A stretch of DNA of 64,000 bases from Bettongia penicillata ogilbyi (GCA_023548195.1 JAJHZJ010000008.1:1884232-1948231); one strand, 5' to 3'. Shown: positions 10,715 to 22,450, numbered from the stretch's first letter. Numbers and translations: made by a program. The notes: generated by a model from the sequence alone, not told the origin.

Positions 10715-11785
10715 GACAAGGTTACTCATTAAACTGATAAATCAAGGGAATGCTTTAGGTGATTAGATTTAGCTGATTTCACCAAGGCATTTGACATCTT
10801 TTCTCATACTATTTCAATGGGAAAGATGGAGAGATGTATGCTACATTGATATAGATATAGCTATTTATGTTTGGTACTGGTTGATTAAAAGACCCCAAAA
10901 TCTCAAAGACCAAAAATTAATATTTCATTATATCTTGGAAGGAGGCTTCTAATAGCATGCTTCAAGTGTGCACACTCATGTGAATGCATTGGTCAGACCA
11001 GACAGGGAATATGCTGTTCACTCCTGGGGTTACCATTGTAGGAGAACAGTGCTGTGCTGAAGACTCTAGCCCCTTTTAGTTCCGATTTGACATTGGGACA
11101 AAATGAGGCACTTGTGAGTCATCGAAAAAAGGTTTACTTTATTCCAACATAAGCAAGGATATGTGGCATGGATATAGTAGTGCTTAGCTCCTCCGAACAC
11201 AGCCCCACTTGTCTCTATGTAGAAATACTGTCTGGTAAATATGTCATCAGGGTAGGTGACTCTCACAGTTTCAAGCAGCTCCTAAGTCTGAAAGGTTACA
11301 TACAATTGGAACTTTTTATACCCTAATCTAGGAAGCTGCCTCAGGGAAACTGAGGCTAATCAAGTTGTATGGGAAGAGGAAGTCAGGGAATCAGGGATGC
11401 TGATTCAAGAAAATGGCAGCCCCTGTTCCAGTGAGCTAAGGAGGCTAACCAACTGAAGGAAGTGGGAATCTCTGGACTACAGAAAAGACTAAGGGTAGTT
11501 TCAAGAGCTATCTTCACATACTTCAATGTCTGTCACATAGATATGGAAATAGCCTAGGCAGAGATGGAAAAGAGGAAGCTGTAAAGAGGCAAATTTTGGC
11601 TAAATGTAAGAGTAAATTTCCTCATAATTATAGCTATGTGACAGGAAAGTGGTTTACCTCACAAGGCAGTGTTCCCTCTTACTGGGGAGTCTTCAAGCAA
11701 TTCCTGGGTTATCAAATTTTGGATATGTTATGGATACTGACATCCATTTAATCCCTAAAATTCTGTGATCCATTTAGAATAATGC
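10715..11785 (+). mobile_element. CR1/L3-type LINE with reverse-transcriptase motif, split by an LTR
   Basis: The first part (10715-11049) encodes a decayed CR1 reverse transcriptase. DFTKAFDIFSH is readable at 10775-10807, corresponding to the family's DF(S/T)KAFD motif. It is followed by 'ggtcagaccagacagggaat' and 'gttcactcctgggg'. After a 432 bp insertion the 3' part resumes at about 11482 ('gaaaagactaagggtag', then 'gtgttccctcttactgggga gtcttcaagcaattc') and ends with 'aaattctgtgatcc'. Roughly 100 bp of the expected CR1 sequence is absent at the junction. It is long dead. Confidence 0.8.
11050..11481 (-). mobile_element. Probable solo LTR of an endogenous retrovirus
   Basis: The insertion interrupts the CR1 copy. 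It begins TG and ends CA on the plus strand and is flanked by gaacag (11044-11049) and gaaaag (11482-11487), a 6 bp near-duplication. On the minus strand a TATAAAAAGT box lies at 11311-11320 and an AATAAA polyadenylation signal at 11138-11143, about 170 bp apart, leaving about 90 bp beyond the signal. That is the U3-R-U5 order of an LTR. No retroviral coding sequence is next to it, so a solo LTR left by recombination is the simplest reading. The minus frame 11066-11266 is not a gene. The family was not identified. Confidence 0.6.
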
Positions 11786-11789
11786 AAAG

Positions 11790-12920
11790 CAGGCAGAAGA
11801 GCTCAAAGAGAACATCAGCCATTGACCACAAGGTATGGAACAAACAACCCTATGCCTCTCTGTATTATAGCCCAGTACAGTCATTTATATTCATAACAAA
11901 AACTGTGCCATCCAAAAAGGTGAAGTTGTATTCTGCCCTTTGTTTCCAAAGGCACAGAAATGTTTAATATGTTTTAGAAAGATTTCCAACAAAGACAAAT
12001 TTTTAAAAAGCTGTGGTCTTTGAAGAGTCACAATACTATCTTTAGTTATTTGGGAAATTCTCTTAAGTGGGATTCCTCATCTTCCAATTATGCCTAATAA
12101 TTAGGTTACTCCAGTCCCTATACAGTGGCTAATTCAAGCATGGGAATATATACAGCCGAACCCCTATATTAGTGTCCAGTAGCTCTGTCAGCTGAGCCAT
12201 TCAATTAACGTAAGTAGGACCAAATCAAGCATCTGACATATTTCTTTTCTGACAGTAGACGTCATAACATATCTGAGTTAATTATTTCTGAGTTTTCAAT
12301 TTTTCATAAATATTTTTATTGTTTTCCACTACACTGTAGGATAAAGTATGGCTGGGCTGTAGCTGAACAAATCATAATGATTGTGAGGTTTAAAAAAATG
12401 TGCTTTTCATTAGAAGGCAGATGTGAGACCATTACAGGAAAATAAGGACAAAAAGACCAGCAGACCTGCACTTATCCTATTCAAACTCTAGAAGTGGACT
12501 GTGTTTAGCACTGGCAATTTTAAGAAATGAATACCTACTTTTCTTTTGACAAAAGGCTTGTGTAAAATGAAAAGTGTAAAGAAAATATCAGTTTAGGAAT
12601 CTGAGCTATATATGTTTAAAATGTATTTTAGTCAAAATGCTATTAAGAATTTTTTTATTCTAAAGTGAACCTCAAGGAAATACTTCTTTTTCTGCCAAAA
12701 GTGATTTTTTTTTTCCTGGTTGGTGATTTCAATAAGAAAGGCATCATCTTACATAGGTCTGTAGAGGGTATTGTTATAGCGAGTTCTGTTTTTCTCTTAA
12801 AATGTAAACCTGTGTGCCACTATCAAACTTCTGACAGTGAAACTATGAGAAGGAAGGTGTTAGAAGCCATATAAGAAGAATCCATAAGAGCTAGTCCTGA
12901 TAAAAAAAGGCATCATGCTG
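11790..12920. other. Stretch without recognised features
   Basis: AT-rich, no confident repeat, no domain in the short frames at 11782-11967 and 12665-12874. Confidence 0.45.
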
Positions 12921-12924
12921 TCCT

Positions 12925-13178
12925 GTTAAGGGTCCTAGTTATAGAGTTAGAATCCCTGGATTTGAATCCTAGCAATCAGCAAGTTTACAGCAAAGGGAGG
13001 GAATGTCAGCATGCCCAAGCTCTGTTTGTGCCTATGAATCTTGGCTCTGCTATTTACCACATGTAGGAAAGACCTTGGACAAATCATTCATTATCTCTTG
13101 GTATCATTTTCCTCCTGTTTAAGATAAGAGTGAATGAAATGATCTCCGGAGTCCCTTCTATGTCTAAATCCTGTGATA
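12925..13178 (+). mobile_element. MIR/THER-type SINE, probably two overlapping fragments
   Basis: The head 'agaatccctggatttgaatc' is followed, after unrelated sequence, by 'gaatcttggctctgctattt', 'accttggacaaatcattc' and 'tcccttctatgtctaaatcc'. The repeated head-like phrase suggests two fragments or an internal insertion. Confidence 0.65.
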
Positions 13179-13402
13179 TGAAAACGCAGTGAAAATCTTG
13201 CGTGAGAACTAGGTCTGAGGGTGGGGAAGAGACTAGAAATAGAATTCAGAACGATGTGGGGGGATGGAAGGAGACCATTCTTCTAAGGATTTCTTGAAAG
13301 TGGTATGGCTATTCAAAATAGTTTAGGTCACTTTGCACAAAAGTTACGCTATTTTTCCGAATTGTCCACGTAACCAAATGAACCCCAGGCTAAGAGTAAT
13401 TT

Positions 13403-13420
13403 AAAAAAAAAAAAAAAAAA
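13403..13420 (+). repeat. Poly(A) tract
   Basis: An 18-base A run. The bases just before it (about 13380-13396) resemble the end of the unassigned repeat seen at 5695-5880. No gene-derived sequence is recognisable upstream. Confidence 0.9.
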
Positions 13421-13421
13421 T

Positions 13422-15915
13422 TAAACGTACTAATGATTTATTTTCCATACATTTTAATGCATTGTAAGAAAAAACTTATTTTCACAATTATTAGCTGTTC
13501 TTATCAGCAAACCAAGGTTCTCTTGTGCTCAGGGTGGGTTCAGAACAGTACAGGGAGACTGAGAATCAAGACAACTTCACATTCCCCAGCACCAAAGAAC
13601 CAGGAAATGACGGATCCCATGGAGTACCTCAGGACATCTGCACATCTACACTCGGGAAAGCCTCATCATTTCCCATTCCTATTTCTATCAGGATTGGACA
13701 AATGGAAATAATTTTAATTGGGGCAACAAGTCCTTAGAAGACAATAAATGTTTGAACACAACATCAGTATTTCCATTTTCCCATCCTTCTTTCCCAAGAT
13801 AGAAGTAGAATAAGAGGAAAGTAGAGAAATAAAATTTCCTAATATAAGGGGCAGTAGGAAACAAACTTGAAGGGACATCTTATAAATATTTGGGCAGAAT
13901 TCAAAGCACTAACGCCCTCATTATCATCCTGTTTACTGCATTAGGAGCATGCTTATCCCCATCACATCTGCCATTTTATTTAGAAATGAGAATATTTCAT
14001 GAAAATAAATGCAGAATGTGTGACTGCTTGTTTTTCTTTGTATAACTTGCTGCCACTCTTTAAAACAGACTACTTTTGAAGTTCATTAAGTATTAAGGGC
14101 TCACATGCTTGTCACTAGCAACACTCTCCTGATTGGTTGATCTTTTCCCTTTATCAGTTTCATTCAATATCAACATTAGTTCTGAATTAAGGCAAAACAC
14201 AAGCTTCACTAAATTTTATAAAGTAAAAAATAGATATTTCTCATTTGACCTTCTACCAAATGAAAGAGTAAAATTCAAACAAACTGAAATTATCTTATCA
14301 TATGTGATATCAAATTTCCACTGTGGAGAGGACAGATCTTTTTTTTCAGGATATTCACACTTTGTACCATGGAGGAGATAAACATTTCTAATAAGTATAC
14401 AAAAATGCACATGGTATAGTCTTAGTTTGATCCTTTAACCATAAAACTAAATTCTCTGAAAAATGCAATTCAGCATGTCTATAAGTTATTACTTTAAAAT
14501 AGTGAGATTTTATATTAACCACTAAAAAAATAAAATTCTTAAAATCTTTTCATCAGAAACAAAGTACATTAAATTTATATATATGAAATCTAGCAAAATA
14601 ATGCTTTTACTTTTAGATTTCAATTATTTGCATAGAAGTAACAAAATTGAAAAATATTCTGCAACAAGTATGACTAATATCCCAATGTTTATCTCATATA
14701 TTATATTTTTAAAAGAAACTATGTTTAGAATAATTATTCCATATATATTCTTTTCACATGGTAAGTGATGATCTTTTTTTTACTATTCATCAAAATTTTA
14801 AAATAAGATGAAATGCAACATTGTTAAACAGAACTCTATTAATTTCACTTACATTACTAAAAAACAATAGAGTGGAAAGAGTAAAATAAACTCAAGTTTT
14901 GTTTGGCAACAGTATTTCAGGTCAGTGTTAAAATAATTGGTCCTCCCTTTAAAATAAAATAAGAATATTAAAACAGCTACCATGAGGTCAGGTCACATTA
15001 CCTGGGAAAGTTTAAAGAGAGCATATAAAACAGGCAGTAATAGATGTGGTCAGAATAAAATTGACTTTGGTGGTATTACCTTTTGTTGAATATTCAGGAC
15101 AAGATTAGATAGCAATGTTAACCAAATCCACAGATTTTCCAAGGGTGAAAATATCTCATTTCAGAGAAACCGTATGTTAGACAAGCATGTTCTGAGAGGT
15201 GGGGTTTTTTTTTTTTATTGTTTTCTTTTCCATCTGTTGCAAGGAAATTGGGGCATTTTAAATCTCTCTTTAATATGACAACTCTTGTAAAGCAAAATTA
15301 TTCATTGCATCTTGGAATGTGAATTGTTCAAAGGTAGACAGAATAATAAGCTCTCCTTTTCAGAGGATGGTGTTATGATTAGTATTGTTTATTTTTATAG
15401 CTAACCTTCACTCCTGACGGTACTCATTCTCTTGGCGAAGCACATTGCAATATTTATTGTTGAGATAGAAATCTCCTGGTGACATGACAAGTATCTAGAA
15501 GTACAGTATTGCTTTCTGAATTGTTTACAAAATATCAGAGATTCCCAGTTCTGTAAGGTGTCCAATGAGGGTAGGACAAAATCATTCCTGTTGCCAATAT
15601 AACTGGCTTTGTTTTAATTCTACATTTGTTTCATTTCCCCTGTCTAAGTCACATTCTTTTTTCAGCATAAATTTTTGTGAGAGTTCTAGTAAGTTGTCAC
15701 AACTGTATCTGTAAGTTTTACTTACCATTTCATTTTTAAGTTCTAAGTAGCAAAGGAAAAATTTTACATTCTGTTGAATGTATTACAGGGACTCCTTAGA
15801 CAATGTTTCTAACTAAGAAAGAGAAAAGAGGCAGCTGTCAGGACTTTTTTTTTCTTGTCTGAATTGCCCCTTAGGAACTTCATTTCTTCACTGAAAAAAA
15901 TGGGGAAGTTGGCCT
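13422..15915. other. 2.5 kb low-repeat AT-rich block
   Basis: The longest early block in which I recognise no SINE or LINE. Candidate frames at 13433-13737, 14133-14381 and 14583-14768 show no domain, no signal for a conserved exon and mostly low-complexity AT-driven composition. It could hold regulatory sequence. Confidence 0.5.
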
Positions 15916-16810
15916 TATATCAATAAGCATTTATATGATCATAATATCAAGTGCCTACTATGTGCCAAATAATTCAATAAACTTTAAATACCACGTGTCA
16001 TTCCTGGATCAGGAAATGGCAAGTCACTCTAGTATCTTTGCCATAAAACCCCAGATGGTGTCACAAACAGTCAGACATGATTGAAAAATGACTGGACAGC
16101 AGAAATGTGCTTGATGTGTACTATGCTAAGCATTGGGAATGCAAAAAAGTAGCAAAAGATAGTCCCTGCCCTCAAAGAGCTTTACAGTTTAATGATGAGG
16201 GAGACAGCCAGTAAGCACATATATGCAAAGCAAGTTATAGATAGGATAAATGGGAGAGAATTACAAAAGGAAAAGCACTGGATTAAGAAGGATTAGGGAA
16301 GACTTCCTGTAGAAGAAGGACTTTGAGCTGGGACATACAGGAAGCCAGGGAGGTCTATAGGTCTGAACAGAGAAGGAAGAACATTCCAGACATAGAGGGC
16401 AGCCAGAGAAAATGCCTGGAGTTTATAGATGGAGTGTCTTGTTCAGGAAACAGCCAGGAGGTGAGTGTCACTGAATCAATGAGGACATATTGGGGAGTAA
16501 AGTTTAAGGAAACTGGTAAGGGAAGGTGGAACCTAGATTATGAAGGGCTTTCAATGCCAACCCAGCATTTTGCATTTGATGCTGGGGCAATGGAGTTTAT
16601 TGAGTGTGGAAGGTGGGGTGGAGGTACTCCGGAATCTGCATTTTAGGAAAATCACTTTGGAAGATAGAGAATGGATTGGAGTAGGGAGATACTTGAGGCA
16701 AATCCACCCACCAGCAGGCTATTGCAAGAATCTTGACAGGAGGTGATGAGAGCCTGTACTAGAGTGGTAATATATTTGAGAGATGTTGCAAAGGTGAAAT
16801 CAACAGACCA
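15916..16810 (-). mobile_element. L2 3' region, long copy, with an inserted SINE fragment
   Basis: The antisense L2 terminus ('agtgcctactatgtgccaaa') is interrupted at 16003-16103 by a Mar1 piece and resumes with 'tgctaagcattgggaatgca' and 'ccctgccctcaaagagcttt'. It continues into the antisense ORF2 end ('tatgaagggctttcaatgcc', 'ggaaaatcactttggaaga', 'caggctattgcaagaatctt'). Open frames at 16323-16646 and 16540-16746 read this L2 antisense and are not genes. Confidence 0.85.
16003..16103 (+). mobile_element. Mar1-type SINE, 3' fragment
   Basis: Only the 3' part is present: 'aggaaatggcaagtcactct', 'ccagatggtgtcacaaacag' and 'tcagacatgattgaaaaatg'. It splits the surrounding L2. Confidence 0.8.
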
Positions 16811-16964
16811 GATACACTACCAGGATATAAGTTCAAGAAATAAAACAATCCTTACTTGCTTACTTTCTAAAGAGTACAGGATGAATTTAAAAAGAATACT
16901 AATGAAGTATGGGAGGGGAGAGTACAAGCAATTGAGGATAAAGACTTCATACAGAAGATGATGC

Positions 16965-17275
16965 TTGAGAGGCAACTTGAAGTAAGACAGGAATTCCATG
17001 AAGAGGATGGAAAAAGGCAGTGCATTTGAGATGCTGGGAATAGATGGCTCGTGAGAAGACACAGAAATGGAAGATGTAGTGTCATGTATGAGAATGGAGA
17101 GAACAGTTTGACTGGATCATAGAGTGTGGAGGAGAGAGCAATATACAGTAGGAAAAATAGGTTGGTGCCTGGTTTTGAAGCATTTCCAAAACTAACAGAA
17201 AAGTAACAGAGGCAAGAGGAAGCTATTTCAGTTTATTGAATAGACAAGTGACATGCTCAAAGTTCCTTCCCTCTC
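16965..17275 (-). mobile_element. Second L2 fragment
   Basis: 'gatgcttgagaggcaacttg', 'aggcagtgcatttgagatgc' and 'ttgactggatcatagagtgt' repeat, with variation, the same region of L2 already passed in the previous copy, so this is a separate insertion. Frames at 16743-17085 on both strands lie in the L2 and its flank. Confidence 0.65.
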
Positions 17276-17279
17276 TGAA

Positions 17280-17585
17280 GCTATAATCCTGATATGTTCA
17301 TTCTGCTATGCTTGTTATAGATTTTGTTTGGTCTCTGTAGCCTTTTATATTTTCCTTTGCAGACTAGAACCATGCACACTATGTGTAACACGCCCTCCAT
17401 AAACTGAGTCTATAAGTGGTGAGCTTTACTGCTTTTGAGAGTTTAGCCAAAATAGTATTGGATATACATATAGCACTCTCTGGAGCCTTCCTGATTTTTT
17501 GATGGCATTTTTGCAGTAATAGATTTGACTTGGACAGGTGGGAGGGGAGGAAAGGGGGGAGGTAGAGAGGAATGTGGAACTACTT
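17280..17585. other. Stretch without recognised features
   Basis: Nothing supportable between the L2 fragments and the next old repeat. Confidence 0.4.
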
Positions 17586-17589
17586 CAGG

Positions 17590-17960
17590 GATTTTTAGTC
17601 CTGTTTAGTGTATCTTGGATACCTCTGGCAGTCTGGTGAACCTATGGCCCCCTTCTTGAATAATATTTTTAAAATGTTTTCCAACAAGTCAAACATTTTT
17701 TATTTTAAAATAAAAGACATAGGATTACAAAGGGAACAATTATATTAAAATAGATGTCCTATGAATATTTTGAAATTTGTATTAACATATAATTGGGTAA
17801 AAATAAAATATTTAAATAAAGATAAGGGTGGCTTAGTGCTATGACCTAATTAAATTCTTGTTTCAGGGGGAAGAAAAGAAATACAGTTATCAAAATATTT
17901 TAATATTTTTATTTATTTAATAGTTTTTAAGGTCCCTTGCAGCTCTAAAATCATATGATT
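17590..17960 (+). repeat. Old interspersed repeat, unassigned family, copy B
   Basis: It shares with 5695-5880 the ordered blocks 'gtgaacctatggccccctt', 'aaaagacataggattacaaa g' with 'aattatattaaaata', and 'atacagttatcaaaatattt'. Relative to copy A it carries roughly 130 bp of extra sequence at about 17745-17875. Confidence 0.5.
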
Positions 17961-18004
17961 CTAAGAAAAAATATTGCCACATAATTATTATGATCCATTA
18001 TCAT

Positions 18005-18180
18005 GGGATCATAGATTTAGAGCAGGAAAGAGAAGTCAGCATGTATGGCTCCCACGTTTCACAGATAAAGAAATTGGGATGAGTTTACCTAAGACTGCAC
18101 AGCTTATAAGCTTCTTTGGTATAATTTGAACAAAGGTCTCTCTGACAAGTCCAACTTTCTATCCATTATACCATCATTAC
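18005..18180 (+). mobile_element. MIR-like SINE fragment
   Basis: 'tgggatcatagatttagagc', then 'cacagataaagaaattggga', 'aagactgcacagcttataag' and 'ctttctatccattataccat' follow MIR-type order. Confidence 0.65.
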
Positions 18181-18194
18181 ATCCTCCATCATCA

Positions 18195-18640
18195 TTCAAC
18201 AAATGTTGACAATCTATCCTGTTCAGGACAATATACTATGTCTTGGTGATGTAAAATGAAAGAATGGAAAATCTCTGACCTCAAAGGCCCTTAACAAGAA
18301 AGTTGAGGAGAGGAAAACATTCATAAACTACCAGGGGGCCATAGAAGGAGTACTAGTTTTGGAATTGGAAGAACTGGATATGAATTATAGTTCTAATACC
18401 TGTTCCCTGTGTGACCATGAAGCAAGTCTTTTTGCATCTTAGGCATTCATTTCCTCAACTGGAAAATAAGAGAATTTGACTAGATGATATTTGATATCCC
18501 TCCAAAGCTTAAATTCGTGATCATGTATTCCAGTAAGTAATATGGAAAATAGGTAACCATCGAATTTCAGAGGAAGGAGCAGTTGTTATGGTTTTACATA
18601 GGTTGGGTAAGGCCTTAATAAGATCCTTGTAATGAGCCTG
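18195..18640 (-). mobile_element. L2 fragment split by a MIR
   Basis: Decayed antisense L2 terminus (18195-18325, 'cattcaacaaatgttgacaa' and 'ctgacctcaaaggccctta'). After a MIR at 18340-18530, L2-like sequence appears to continue to about 18640. Confidence 0.5.
18340..18530 (+). mobile_element. MIR/THER-type SINE
   Basis: 'ggaattggaagaactggata tgaa', 'gtgtgaccatgaagcaagtc', 'atttcctcaactggaaaata' and 'atccctccaaagcttaaatt' in MIR order. Confidence 0.75.
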
Positions 18641-18644
18641 CAGA

Positions 18645-19190
18645 AGATGAGCTTCTACTCAACCACCTCTGAAAAGCTGTTATTTTATTCACATGTGAAA
18701 GAGTCTGAAAATGTGAACTATAAATGGATAATAGGATAGCAACTGTCCCAGGTCTATGTTTCTCTGAATCTCATTGGAATGACATGATAATAATGAAATT
18801 CACAACTAATAACGACAACCACCATCATCTACCTCTGCAACAACTAATAGCAACGATGTCACCATCCCACATACTGACAGTCTCCAAGTTGCACAAAAGA
18901 TAAAGTTTTCAAAATATGGAGACATGGCAGAGGAGAGCAAAATGATGTAGAAGCAAGGCGGTGTGAGGATTATCCCTGTTAGGATTCTGTCTGCTACAGG
19001 ACTTGTATTGAAGATGCTTTCAGTGAGCCAAGAGAAGATATGTGCTCATTAAATTCATACTTTTATTCAACTAGGAAGAAGTTATTTTTGTCCACTTCTG
19101 CAGTAGTTGGTGAAATGCTAAATATAAAGGAATTGCCAAATAGTGACCTAGCCCAGGTCTGAACCTCACTGAAAAAAGTTGAGAAGAAAT
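18645..19190. other. Stretch without recognised features
   Basis: Unassigned sequence with no coding signal. Confidence 0.4.
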
Positions 19191-19194
19191 AGTA

Positions 19195-19490
19195 ATGAGA
19201 TAACACTTTCAGGTTTGCAGAGTGTTTTATCAATATCTAGACAGCTAGATGGACCTGACGTCATGAAGACCTGAGTTCAAAAATGGCCTCAGACATTTCC
19301 CAGCTATATGATCCTGGGTAAGTCATTTAACCCTGTCTACCTCAGTTTCCTCCTCTGTAAAATGAGCTGGAGAAAGAAATGGTAAACCACTCCAGTATCT
19401 TCACCAGAAAAACTCCAAATGGGGTCATGTAAAGAGTCAAACATGACTGAAAATTGACCAACAGCATTATAAATACCCCATTTATTGGAT
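19195..19490 (+). mobile_element. MIR tail carrying a Mar1 insertion
   Basis: The MIR-like 'acactttcaggtttgcagag tgttttatcaatat' is broken at 19241 by a Mar1 SINE. It may resume at about 19467 ('ttataaataccccatttatt'). Confidence 0.55.
19241..19466 (+). mobile_element. Mar1-type tRNA-headed SINE
   Basis: Head 'acagctagatggacctgacg' (shortened), then 'gaagacctgagttcaaaaat', 'ctcagtttcctcctctgtaa', 'ggtaaaccactccagtatct' and 'gtcaaacatgactgaaaatt'. Confidence 0.9.
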
Positions 19491-19670
19491 CACAACTTTG
19501 AAACTAGAATGGACATTAGAAACAATTTAGTTCAATTCCTGTTTTACTGATAAAGGAACTGAGGTATAGAGAGGATACGTGACTTACCCAAAGTAGCAGG
19601 GAGCCAGTGGCAGAGCTCAGACTCCTGACCCCAAACTCAGTTCACTTTCCACTTTGTGTCATGTTGCCTC
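19490..19670 (+). mobile_element. MIR-like SINE fragment
   Basis: 'aaaggaactgaggtatagag', 'cgtgacttacccaaagtagc' and 'actttccactttgtgtcatg' are MIR-like. Minus frames at 19642-19910 overlap this and flanking DNA and are not supported as genes. Confidence 0.7.
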
Positions 19671-21760
19671 CCACATCTAGATAATCTTGTGTGGTTAGTG
19701 TCATTATTATTTCTGTTTCATAGAGAGGGACCCTGAGCATCGGAGAGATTGACTTGGTGAGGGCAAGATGGCCAGTGTTAGGTCTTTGAGCCCAGGATTC
19801 CCAGTGACTAGTATTGTATACATCATAACACCCTGCCTCTTCAGATACATACACTGAAACTCATAGTTCATCAGCCAAGCTGAATAAAGAAGCAGACAAA
19901 GGGCACACATGACTCGTGGGTATCACCCACTCACCTCTATTGAACAGAAATTCTCCGGGTGAGGCAGAGCACAGTGTACTATATCCCCTCCTTTCTCCCA
20001 CTGGGAGAGTGGAAAATTAGATGCAAAAGGGAAAGACTCATGGATGCTTCTTCATTTCTTTGTGTTATAAAACCATACTCTGCTCTGCAGACATCATGTA
20101 TATCTTCAATCACTAAATGGGACAGTTGGTAGGACTCCCTGCTGTTTAGAAACACTTAATGCTATAATAACATGCATCTTGTCAGCATTGATCCATGGAA
20201 CTGTCACTTTTCTGACAGATGTACTTGAAGGCATCCCCATGTACTGCAAATATAAAACAAAATAAAGTCCTCTGGCATTCAAATTCTTTCTTGGCCATTA
20301 TGAACCCACTGTTACATTGCATTGAATATGGCACAGTGTCTAAAGAGAATAGTACCAGCAACTGTGATATTTTTATACATGTGAAGAGAAATCAAAATGT
20401 TCAATTAGAATTCCAATGTTTCAAATTCCTAAGATGCTATAATTATGTTTTGTCACTTTAAAAATTTAATTCATAGGGGGCAAATTAGAGTGTTGATTAT
20501 TATACATCAAGGAGGTTTATGTTATTGTCAATGTATTTTTTTTAATTATGCAAAGAGATGGAGTCAGGGTAGCACATGGGAGGGCTAGAACTGATTATAA
20601 AATCCTATCTAAGTCACAGAACCAGAGACCTGGAAGGGTCCCCCAGGGATGTCCTTTCTGTTACCAGGTATATACTTAAACTGCTGAAAACAGGCATCCA
20701 ACTTCCAGGGCACTGCCTAGTAATAACACTAATAGAAGGCCAGAATTATATTTGATGTTGAGCTCTGAGACTTGTAGATTACCTCAACCCAATCTTTGTG
20801 CTCATATGCTATGTGAAGACGTTAAAGCAGAAATACATTTTATGTTACTCTTTTTGCCTGAGGTCTGCATTATTTTTTTCAACAGTAGTTTCACTGCCTT
20901 AGTAACATGTAAATATGACAATCAAATGTGCTTATGTGTCATCAAGCAGCAGAAGGGGGTATGGGGTAGAAAATACTGCTTGCTCTACTTTGTGTCATTT
21001 CAAATAAACCTGAGGTTGTTTTATTATATGAAAAGTCCCCTAAAATGAGAGAAAAGAATCTCCCAATAAACTATAAATCACTGATGTATTTCAATGCGTG
21101 TTAACTATCATTTTAAGCAGCAAATAAAATGGAGTTTTTCCATACCAACAATCTGCTGAATTATTGGCTAGGCTATGGATAGATGAAAAAAAGCACAAAG
21201 CCATCAGTTATTTTTAATAAGTGTTAATATGTATGATTTTTATTTAAAAATTCACTTTGCTATAACAGAAACAGCTTGTCTTTTGGTATATATTTTCTCT
21301 CAATATGAAACTGAAAAAATTTGAAATGGTAGTGAAAGCTTTTTTTTTTAAGTATTTCTACATTTGCTTTGTCAAAAATCATTTGAGCAATCTGATGTTC
21401 CTTCTAGAACAAGTAAATAGAAGCTTTTGTTATGACAGACCAGAGTCATTCAGCACTGTGTCATTTGTGGAGATATGAAAATAGCACAATTTTTATTATG
21501 CTGTCTTTAAAAGGTAAATATTAATTTAGATGTATTAGGTTTTTATCACATTATCCTTGTGTCCTAGATTCCCAGGGAGAGGAGTAGTATCTATGATTAT
21601 TTTTTTTAAATGTAGGATTTAACCACAAAGTAAAGTGTAAAATTAGTTTTAAAAAGTGTTCTTTTCATTTTTCAAGGTCATTGCTTTTATATTTTGGTAC
21701 TTTGGTGGATTCAGGATTTCATTATCATCGGTATTCCCCATCTGCCAATGCAGTAGATAA
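19671..21760. other. 2.1 kb mostly low-repeat block
   Basis: No SINE or LINE is obvious except a possible CR1/L3 scrap at about 20600-20740 ('gagacctggaagggtccccc'). Open frames at 20219-20461 and 20752-21048 have no recognisable domain. Confidence 0.45.
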
Positions 21761-21764
21761 ATCT

Positions 21765-21875
21765 ATAAGGAATTATTAAGTGCCTATTATGTTCCAGACA
21801 TAGTGCACGGTGTTGGGGACACAAAGTCAAAAACCATCAGTTCTTACCCTCGAGAAGCTTATATTCTATTGACTG
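21765..21875 (-). mobile_element. L2 3'-end fragment
   Basis: 'attaagtgcctattatgttc', 'gtgttggggacacaaagtca' and 'accctcgagaagcttatatt' form an antisense L2 terminus. Confidence 0.8.
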
Positions 21876-21879
21876 TATA

Positions 21880-22448
21880 CTGCAATCTTCTGTAACTTCA
21901 TCTCCTGATTTTCCCATAAACCTTCCCTGGAGAAACTAGCCAGCACAACGGAGGCCTGTCTTGTGCAGATAGTATATGGGGAGTACAGTAGGAGTCCACT
22001 ACTTGGCATGTTCCTCTGTTCTCCCTCATTACATGACATGGTCAGCTCACTTCCTTTTGTAGTCACTGATGTCTGATATCTACTTCTGTCACATGTCTTT
22101 TTGCGCTGCCCTTTGGGTTTGTGATATTTTTAGTTCTCTCAAAGTGATGATATTTCATGATTAGCAGTCATGCAGCATGGCCAGGAGAAAACTGCTGCTG
22201 GAGTGGTGGGCCATTTGTGGCATTCAAGGTCCTTGAAAGCCCTGTACAAATTCCCTACATGTGAGTCAATACCACGTCCTCATCCTACTCTGTTCTGACC
22301 TTAGGTCAGAAATTTTGCATAATGGTTTATTGACTGTAATTCTCATACCAAGAAAATTTTAGATCCTTGAAATATTGAGAATTAGTTACCAGAAGTAGCA
22401 AGAACATCAGGAAAAGAAAAATTAGAATTTCTAGCCAAAGGTCCCATA
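21880..22448. other. Stretch without recognised features
   Basis: No supportable feature. The minus frame 21866-22066 begins in L2 and has no known product. Confidence 0.4.
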
Positions 22449-22450
22449 TA

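Noticed and set aside
13180..13420. Processed pseudogene ending in the poly(A) tract
   Set aside because: No protein or known RNA could be recognised upstream, and no flanking duplication was seen.
13433..13737. Two overlapping plus-strand frames as an exon
   Set aside because: No domain, no convincing splice-site pair, and both frames open equally, which suggests chance.
16323..16646. 107-residue plus-strand frame
   Set aside because: It is antisense L2 ORF2 sequence, repeated at 36.4 kb and 60.1 kb.
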